In this document: piece after piece, positions 33,133 to 37,718 of the stretch | Layout: each line of letters starts with the position of its first letter | How positions within the stretch are numbered: the stretch's first letter is position 1 | NCBI GenBank assembly: GCA_017555085.1 | Contig: JAFZHD010000037.1 | Location: 1 to 37,718, forward strand | DNA from: Muribaculaceae bacterium | Lineage (GTDB): Bacteria > Bacteroidota > Bacteroidia > Bacteroidales > Muribaculaceae | DNA: 37,718 nt | Reading direction: 5' to 3' | The notes under the pieces: generated by a model | Seen by the model: the letters and a program-made list of their open reading frames with translations, nothing else | Databases searched by the model: none | Told to the model about the DNA's origin: nothing | Program-made: the position numbers and the translations under genes

Positions 33133-34000
33133 TGCTTAAAATTGATTCGATGTGTTCTTTCACTTTTTCCATAAGCCAACGAGGTGTAGAGGTCGCTCCG
33201 CAAATTCCGATGCTGTTGATATCTTGCAGCCATTCGGGATTAAGTTCGTCGGCGTTTGAAATGAGGTGAGTGAGAGGGTTTACGGCTCGGCATTGTTCAT
33301 AAAGAATCTTGCCGTTGCTGCTTTTCTTGCCGCTCACAAAGAGAATGAGTTGATGTGAAGAGGCAAATTTTTGTAATCGGCTCACACGACCTGATACTTG
33401 ACGGCAAATAGTGTCGTAGTATTCAAATGTTGTTGTCGGGTTTTTGCGGCGGTTGATTTCGGCCACAATTTCGGCAAACCCTTCTGGCGATTTGGTCGTT
33501 TGTGAATATAATGCGATGTTGTTGTCAAAATCGATTTTCTGCAAGTCGTCAATGTTCTCAACCACAATGGCTTTGCCTTGCGTTTGTCCCACAAGTCCGT
33601 TAACTTCGGCATGGCCTATTTTGCCATAAATAACGATTTGGGTGTTATCGTTAAGTGAGTCGTAGGTGCGTTTGATGCGGCGTTGCAGTTGCAGCACCAC
33701 AGGGCAGGTGGCATCGATGATTTCGATGTTGTTGCGATTGGCAAGTTCGTATGTTGCAGGAGGCTCTCCATGTGCGCGCAACAACACTTTGACATTGTTG
33801 AGACGACTCATATCGTTATGCGTAATGGTGATTAACCCCTTGTTGCACAAGCGGTCAACCTCATCGCTGTTGTGAACGATATCGCCCAGACAATAGAGTC
33901 GTCCGGTGTTGTCAAGTTCTTCTTCGGCTTTTGTAATGGCTGTTACCACTCCAAAGCAGAACCCAGAGTCGTTGTCAATTTCGATTTTGACTTGTGACAT
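33125..34000 (-). CDS. ispH: 4-hydroxy-3-methylbut-2-enyl diphosphate reductase
   Basis: This is the last enzyme of the MEP pathway; it reduces HMBPP to IPP and DMAPP with a [4Fe-4S] cluster. The three cluster cysteines are C15 (GFCFGVV), C99 (DATCPVV) and C267 (GICGATSTPRWL). HGEPPATY and the CRQVSGR segment are also typical. I place the start at the ATG at 34000 (MSQVKIEID), which leaves a 4-base gap from cmk. A TTG at 34012 could give four more residues. The length of 291 is normal. It sits between cmk and the exonuclease in one operon. Confidence 0.95.
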   Translation of the reverse strand: MSQVKIEIDNDSGFCFGVVTAITKAEEELDNTGRLYCLGDIVHNSDEVDRLCNKGLITITHNDMSRLNNVKVLLRAHGEPPATYELANRNNIEIIDATCPVVLQLQRRIKRTYDSLNDNTQIVIYGKIGHAEVNGLVGQTQGKAIVVENIDDLQKIDFDNNIALYSQTTKSPEGFAEIVAEINRRKNPTTTFEYYDTICRQVSGRVSRLQKFASSHQLILFVSGKKSSNGKILYEQCRAVNPLTHLISNADELNPEWLQDINSIGICGATSTPRWLMEKVKEHIESILSNG

Positions 34001-34004
34001 CGGC

Positions 34005-34709
34005 CTATGCAAGTTTGTTGATGATAGAGTTATATAAATTGTATAACCACTCGTTTTGCTCCTCGATAGTCATGTTTGAGTTGTCCAAATCAACAGCATC
34101 ATCGGCGCGTCGCAATGGGCTTTCGGCGCGATTTTCGTCAATATAGTCGCGACCTACAACATTTTCAAGCACAGCCTCATAGGTTGTTTCTACGCCTTTT
34201 TCGGTAAGTTCGATATAGCGGCGGCGAGCGCGGGTTTCGGCCGATGCGTTGACAAACACTTTCATCTCAGCGTCGGGAAAAACTGTTGTGCCGATATCAC
34301 GGCCGTCCATAACAATCTCTTTACTTTCGCCCATTTTTTGTTGCATGGCAACCAATGCGTGGCGAACAGCTGGAATGGCGGCTACGGGCGAAACATTTGA
34401 AGATACGCCTAATTGGCGAATTTCGTCTTCGACATCTTCGCCATTGAGCAATGTGCGCTGATTGAAGTTGTCAACATTAAAGTCGATGTTGATTTGGGGT
34501 AAAGCGGCAACGAGAGCGGGTTCGTCAACTTTTCCGTCGGCAAGAATCATGCCGTTGCGCATTGCATATAATGTGACGGCGCGGTACATAGCGCCTGAAT
34601 CGATGTATCGGTAGCCGATTCTGCGAGCCAAAACTTTGGCCATGCTACTTTTGCCCGACGATGAATAACCATCAATAGCAATTATGATTGAAGGAAGTTG
34701 AGGTGTCAT
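34005..34709 (-). CDS. cmk: Cytidylate kinase
   Basis: The enzyme phosphorylates CMP and dCMP using ATP. The 234-residue protein has Walker A GYSSSGKSSMAK near the N-terminus, RYIDSGAMYRAVTLYA for nucleotide binding, MDGRDIGTTVFPDAEMKVFV, and the LID-region arginines in ETRARRRYIEL. It overlaps porQ by one base (TAATG) and is followed by ispH after 4 bases, so translation is coupled across the operon. Confidence 0.96.
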   Translation of the reverse strand: MTPQLPSIIIAIDGYSSSGKSSMAKVLARRIGYRYIDSGAMYRAVTLYAMRNGMILADGKVDEPALVAALPQINIDFNVDNFNQRTLLNGEDVEDEIRQLGVSSNVSPVAAIPAVRHALVAMQQKMGESKEIVMDGRDIGTTVFPDAEMKVFVNASAETRARRRYIELTEKGVETTYEAVLENVVGRDYIDENRAESPLRRADDAVDLDNSNMTIEEQNEWLYNLYNSIINKLA

Positions 34710-35734
34710 TATTGTATAAACTCGTTAATATTTGCAGTTAAGTTAAACATGAAAGTCAAGCCGCCCACATGGTGCTGCGACAATGCAACGCCAAAACCCA
34801 TTTTGCTTGTGTTGAGCCCTGCGCCAACCGAAAATCCCGAAAGAAAATTGCGTGAATAGGTTTTCATATCGGTGCGAGTCTTGTAGTTGTAACCAATGCC
34901 GATGTGGAAGCGTTCGGAGGGAACAAAATCGGCGGCAAAAATAAGGTGTCGGAACAAGTTGGTCGAGAACGATTCTTTGAGTTTGGGCGCTTCGTTTGAT
35001 GTTCCGTCGCCAGTTTCATAGTAGGGGAGGCTCCATTTTGTCAGATTCCATGCCGTAACCGAGAAACGGATAGGTAGCGAGCCGAATGATTGAGTCCAAC
35101 CGAGTCGCACATCAATAGGAAGTCTGTCGTAACTCTCGTCAAAACGCTTGACCTGACCGCCAAGGTTTGCAACTACGGCCGATAGTGATAGGTCATTATC
35201 GGGGTTATAGTAGTTAACACCCAAGTCTGTGGCCAATGCCAATGCCGAATACTGCTCATAGGCACTATACACGGCTTTGATGTTGATACCGCCACGCAAG
35301 CAGTCGGTAATGTCGTGAGAGTATGTGGCATTGAAGGCAATATCGTGGGCCGAGAATGTGCCGGTAATAGTGCCGTCGGAATCGGCGCTTTGCATTTTGC
35401 CGTAGCCGAAATAGCGAATGCCTATCGCCCACGCACCGTGCTCATGGGCTTGCGATGCAAATTTCGCGCCTGCAAAATTTGACTCGCCCATGTAGTACAT
35501 ATAGTTTAAGCCTAATTGCTTATCCATTTCTGGACCAAGCAACGCCGGGTTTTGGTCGGTGATGTTGATGTCGTCGGCAACAGTCGAGATATTGACGCCA
35601 CCCAAACCATAAACATGGGTAGATGTGGTGACATCAAGAAAATTATAGGCCGTAGAGCCGTCAGCAGCCCATGCACCCATGCTTGCTGTTGCAATAGCCA
35701 ACGAAAAAATATGTTTTTTGATACTATTCATCAT
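34709..35734 (-). CDS. porQ: Type IX secretion system protein PorQ
   Basis: PorQ is an outer-membrane beta-barrel of the T9SS attachment complex (PorU-PorV-PorQ-PorZ) and anchors PorZ at the cell surface. The 341-residue protein has a signal peptide (about 1-24, MGAWAA-DG) and the family opening YNFLDVTTSTHVYGLGGVNIS. DINITDQNPALLGPEM follows, then regular alternating strands (GAWAIGIRYFGYG, FNATYSHDI) through to a C-terminal FMFNLTANI strand. It heads a tight operon with cmk and ispH. Together with sprA and the tagged cargo genes, it shows that the organism has a working T9SS. Confidence 0.93.
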   Translation of the reverse strand: MMNSIKKHIFSLAIATASMGAWAADGSTAYNFLDVTTSTHVYGLGGVNISTVADDINITDQNPALLGPEMDKQLGLNYMYYMGESNFAGAKFASQAHEHGAWAIGIRYFGYGKMQSADSDGTITGTFSAHDIAFNATYSHDITDCLRGGINIKAVYSAYEQYSALALATDLGVNYYNPDNDLSLSAVVANLGGQVKRFDESYDRLPIDVRLGWTQSFGSLPIRFSVTAWNLTKWSLPYYETGDGTSNEAPKLKESFSTNLFRHLIFAADFVPSERFHIGIGYNYKTRTDMKTYSRNFLSGFSVGAGLNTSKMGFGVALSQHHVGGLTFMFNLTANINEFIQ

Positions 35735-35871
35735 CTAAATATAGTTCACATTATTATAATAACGCAAACGATAGTGCTACTATTATATTTTTGATAGTTT
35801 TTTACGATTGAAGCAAAAACTGTAAACAAAGATAAAACAATAATAATCATTCTCAAAATCCAATAGCATTT

Positions 35872-35903
35872 TTTGCGTGATTGAAGTTTACATTTTATTT
35901 TTG
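35872..35903 (+). promoter_or_regulatory. Promoter of the TonB-domain protein gene
   Basis: TTTG (35872-35875), 20 bases, then TATTTTTG (35896-35903) is an exact consensus match, 24 bases upstream of the start codon. Confidence 0.8.
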
Positions 35904-35927
35904 TTGCTATAAATCAAATATCTGTAT

Positions 35928-36371
35928 ATGGTAACAAAATTGTGCAAATTGATGGTCGTAATGGCGATGCTAATGATGTCGGCAGTAATGTCGGCACAAA
36001 TGAAGCGTGTCATAGCCTATCAGTCAACACCGCGCAGTGTTACCCAATATGTAGAGGTGTATGAGTGTGACTATGTAGATGTGCAGCCACAGTTCCCCGG
36101 TGGGGAAGTCGCGTTGGTAGAATACATCAACCGTAGCCGTCGCTATCCGGCCGAGGCCTATTCAAGCAATATACAAGGCCGAGTATTGTGTAGTTTTGTG
36201 GTTAATGCCGACGGCACAATCAGCCATGTGTCAATCATTCGCGGCGTAGAGCCGAGTCTCAATCAGGAGGCAGTGCGCCTCATCAGCGAAATGCCCCGTT
36301 GGGAAGCTGGCAGAGTAGGCAACCACGCTGTCCCCGTGCATTACATCCTCCCCATCGTTTTCCGCCGATAA
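35928..36371 (+). CDS. Secreted single-domain TonB C-terminal protein
   Basis: The protein has 147 residues. A cleavable signal peptide (about 1-24, MMSAVMSAQ) replaces the membrane anchor of ordinary TonB. The TonB_C domain covers about 50-147: VQPQFPGGEVALVEYINRS (the Bacteroidetes PxFPGG start), then GRVLCSFVVNADGTISHVSIIRGV and MPRWEAGRVGNHAVPVHYILPIVF. There is no Pro-rich spanning region and no ExbB/ExbD contact helix, so it probably cannot transduce proton-motive force by itself. It may bind TonB boxes or peptidoglycan in the periplasm. It is monocistronic. Confidence 0.87.
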   Translation: MVTKLCKLMVVMAMLMMSAVMSAQMKRVIAYQSTPRSVTQYVEVYECDYVDVQPQFPGGEVALVEYINRSRRYPAEAYSSNIQGRVLCSFVVNADGTISHVSIIRGVEPSLNQEAVRLISEMPRWEAGRVGNHAVPVHYILPIVFRR

Positions 36372-36395
36372 GGTTAGTAAGTCATAATAAAAAAT

Positions 36396-36433
36396 CAAGC
36401 GAGGAGATTAGCAGACACTAATCTCCTCGCTTG
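36396..36433. terminator. Terminator shared by the TonB-domain gene and the sigma operon
   Basis: A perfect 16-bp stem (36396-36411 and 36418-36433) with a 6-base loop. Read on the minus strand it is followed by a U-rich run, so it is strongest for the minus-strand sigma/anti-sigma operon. It can also stop the plus-strand gene. Confidence 0.88.
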
Positions 36434-36453
36434 TGTAATAACGATATGCTTTG

Positions 36454-36777
36454 TTACAGATTTACTCGTTGGGTTATACTATGTATGAAGCCGATAAGTA
36501 GCATAATTGTCATAGCGGTTAAGGTGGCGAAGGTTGCCAAGTCATTTACGGTAATAAATGTGTTGTTAAGTACTGTTGAGATAGACGCTATCCAAAATGC
36601 AATTAATGCTATTGCAGCCAATGCAAAACCTGCATACTCGATTATCGCCGCCCGATTTTTTCGCTTGTCGGGCAGTCTGTTAAGCACCTTGCGAGTGAAC
36701 CAAGCATTGTGAGATGCTTGTGGCAGTTTGGCGTCAAAAGCCTCTCGCAGTTTTTTATCTATTGTTTTCTCGTCCAT
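36454..36777 (-). CDS. Putative membrane anti-sigma factor
   Basis: The protein has 107 residues. A charged helical N-terminus (about 1-45, with DKKLREAFDAKLPQ and WFTRKVLNRLP) precedes two membrane helices (about 46-67 and 80-100). It follows the ECF sigma gene by 12 bases. Short proteins of this layout next to ECF sigma genes are commonly anti-sigma regulators that hold sigma at the membrane, but no conserved zinc anti-sigma (HxxxCxxC) motif is present. The role is therefore inferred from position and topology. Confidence 0.72.
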   Translation of the reverse strand: MDEKTIDKKLREAFDAKLPQASHNAWFTRKVLNRLPDKRKNRAAIIEYAGFALAAIALIAFWIASISTVLNNTFITVNDLATFATLTAMTIMLLIGFIHSITQRVNL

Positions 36778-36789
36778 TTTTGTAGTCTG

Positions 36790-37320
36790 TTAATTGTCAA
36801 ACAATTTAGCCATTTTGATCCTCGCGCGAGACAGTAATGATTTTATAGTGCCTTGTGGCAATGAGGTGATTTGGGCTATTTTTGCAATCGGAAGGTCTTC
36901 AATGTAGAATAACAACACTACCGTTCGTTCTGATTCGTTTAGGGCAGTTAAGCATTGCTCAATATCAATTCGGGCATCGGTAGCTTCGATTTGCGCTGTT
37001 GAAATTTGATGCGAGGCAATTATTGATTCTTCGGCTTCTTCCCGGCATTGCCGCATATGAGTGTAAAACTCGTTGTAAGCAATGCGATATAGCCATGTCT
37101 TGAACTTAGATAGCCCTTTAAAACTTCTGATTGATAAATAGGCTTTAATGAAGGTCTCTTGCGCCAAGTCGTCGGCAAGGTCGCTATTGCCTAATGTCAG
37201 GTTTAATAGAAATCGTCGCAGCCCATGTTGATATTCTTCGACCAATCGCCCAAATGCGTTGCGGTCGTCGGTGGCAACACATCGGGCTATCAGTTTAAGT
37301 TCATCAAATCGGCTTAACAT
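36790..37320 (-). CDS. ECF-type RNA polymerase sigma factor
   Basis: The protein has 176 residues from the ATG at 37320 (MLSRFDELKLIARC); a frame from 37362 adds 14 unlikely residues. Region 2 spans about 10-85 (AFGRLVEEYQHGLRRFLL, DDLAQETFIKAYLSI, FKTWLYRIAYNEFYTHMR). Region 4 spans about 115-172 (LNESERTVVLLFYIEDLPIAKIAQITSLPQGTIKSLLSRAR). There is no C-terminal sensor extension. The start overlaps the upstream 85-residue frame by 17 bases. The original promoter seems to have been displaced by the IS element at 37586, so expression may be altered. Confidence 0.93.
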   Translation of the reverse strand: MLSRFDELKLIARCVATDDRNAFGRLVEEYQHGLRRFLLNLTLGNSDLADDLAQETFIKAYLSIRSFKGLSKFKTWLYRIAYNEFYTHMRQCREEAEESIIASHQISTAQIEATDARIDIEQCLTALNESERTVVLLFYIEDLPIAKIAQITSLPQGTIKSLLSRARIKMAKLFDN

Positions 37321-37585
37321 CGTTGTTGTCGTTAGTCTTATTTGAATGGTTATTTCGTTCAATGAAATATGTCGCTAATTTGGCTATGCCGACTAATAAA
37401 GGGATTATACACAATCCGGCTAACGCATAATTGTTGCAAAAAATGTTGAAAAGCATAACGCCGACACCACATGCTATCCACATAAAAGCCGATTCCAGAG
37501 GCGATTTGGCTCGTTTTTCGCTTTGTGTTGCTTCAATGTCTTCCAATAGTTTTTCTGGCAATTCAACTTTGTTTTCAATTATTGC
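37304..37585 (-). pseudogene. Small membrane protein gene, 5' end cut by an IS element
   Basis: From a TTG at 37561 an 85-residue frame can be read. The frame is open further upstream (AIIENKVEL before PEKLLED) up to the IS boundary at 37585 and into the IS to a stop at about 37619, with no ATG or GTG. The natural start has therefore probably been lost, or the gene starts at an unusual codon. The product has a charged N-terminus, two membrane helices (about 24-42 and 45-65 from the TTG) and a polar Asn-rich tail. It overlaps the sigma gene by 17 bases and is probably part of the sigma regulatory operon. I do not recognise the family. Confidence 0.6.
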
Positions 37586-37620
37586 TGTCCGATAAAACTT
37601 TTTTTTAGGGAATAAAAATT

Positions 37621-37655
37621 AGGACTGGTTCCATTTGTGGGAATCAGTCCTTTTT
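37621..37655. terminator. Hairpin terminator inside the IS left end
   Basis: A 12-bp stem (37621-37632 and 37640-37651), with one mismatch that is a G-U pair in RNA, is followed by TTTTT on the plus strand and flanked by an A/T run on the other side. It should block read-through both into and out of the IS. Confidence 0.7.
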
Positions 37656-37666
37656 GGTTACTTTTG
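37634..37666 (+). promoter_or_regulatory. Internal promoter of the transposase
   Basis: TTTG (37634-37637, in the loop of the terminator hairpin), 21 bases, then TACTTTTG (37659-37666). The start site would be near 37673, inside the terminal repeat and hairpin, 24 bases before the transposase ATG. Confidence 0.6.
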
Positions 37667-37689
37667 TTTTGCGACAAACAAGTTTAACC

Positions 37690-37718
37690 ATGGGTAAAAG
37701 TACACATTTTATCGGACA
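37690..37718 (+). CDS. IS4-family transposase, N-terminal fragment
   Basis: Only nine residues, MGKSTHFIG, are inside the window. I recall this start from Bacteroidales IS4-family transposases with an N-terminal DUF4372 domain, which commonly begin with a KSTHF-G-Q-like sequence. The terminal repeat just upstream supports the call. Catalytic residues are not in view. Confidence 0.6.

Larger units (their letters stand above)
37586..37718 (+). mobile_element. Left end of an IS4-like insertion sequence, cut by the window edge
   Basis: The element begins at 37586 with TGTCCGATAAAA, taken as the left terminal repeat. It contains a bidirectional terminator hairpin (37621-37655), an internal promoter (37634-37666) and the first codons of a transposase at 37690. 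The window ends exactly on TTTTATCGGACA, the reverse complement of the terminal repeat, here inside the transposase gene. The right end is outside the window, so target-site duplication cannot be checked. Confidence 0.75.

Noticed and set aside
34001..34012. TTG start for ispH giving four extra residues
   Set aside because: The ATG at 34000 matches the family N-terminus and fits the tight operon spacing; the TTG would overlap cmk for no gain.
1..37718. CRISPR arrays, tRNA or rRNA genes, prophage
   Set aside because: I saw no regularly spaced repeats, no cloverleaf or rRNA sequence, and no phage structural or integrase genes in the window.

Overview
The window looks like one contig from a member of the Bacteroidales, possibly a gut Muribaculaceae-like genome. 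The order is well supported: there are type IX secretion (T9SS) genes sprA and porQ, T9SS C-terminal sorting domains, an RprXY-type two-component pair, a BACON-like domain, Bacteroidetes promoters of the form TTTG-N19-21-TAnnTTTG, and no Shine-Dalgarno pattern. The family is a guess. The right edge ends inside an insertion sequence, which would explain why the contig stops there.

Layout. 1-7.1 kb (all minus strand): gdhA; ndk with an M23/LysM envelope peptidase; ispD overlapping recG; one uncharacterised protein. 7.2-10.6 kb (plus): pyrB-pyrI-flavin reductase-glyA, closed by a strong terminator. 10.6-15.9 kb: a type I pullulanase-like GH13 with a tiny T9SS-tagged protein, a BACON-like secreted protein, and a GPH/SLC45-type sugar permease, which together suggest alpha-glucan use. 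16.0-18.7 kb (plus): a T9SS cargo protein followed by a secreted VWA plus FGE-like/C-type-lectin protein. 19.0-21.2 kb: an SpoU methyltransferase and radA. 21.2-29.3 kb (minus): ruvA and the giant T9SS translocon gene sprA. 29.5-32.3 kb: a PspC protein and an RprX/RprY-like pair. 32.3-35.7 kb (minus): a tightly overlapped porQ-cmk-ispH-exonuclease-lipoprotein operon. 35.9-37.7 kb: a secreted TonB C-terminal-domain protein, an ECF sigma/putative anti-sigma operon, and the left end of an IS4-like element.

The most interesting item is the 3' end of the gene at 16596-18662. Its last ~120 bases read as the variable region of a diversity-generating retroelement (DGR). In a conserved GGSW...R...P..R...IGFR scaffold, all 15 non-scaffold codons end in C (GAC, TTC, TAC, GGC, CTC, GTC, AAC). 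This is what adenine-specific mutagenesis of AAC codons in a template repeat produces. A perfect 14-bp inverted repeat lies just downstream. No reverse transcriptase, Avd or template repeat is visible in the window, so the rest of the DGR must lie elsewhere or be lost. The target protein also has an oddly ordered VWA metal site, and its operon promoter contains a G7 tract.

A second notable structure is the IS end. It has a terminal repeat that can pair with early transposase codons, a bidirectional terminator, and an internal promoter placed so that native mRNA escapes that pairing. The insertion appears to have cut the 5' end and the original promoter from the ECF sigma operon.
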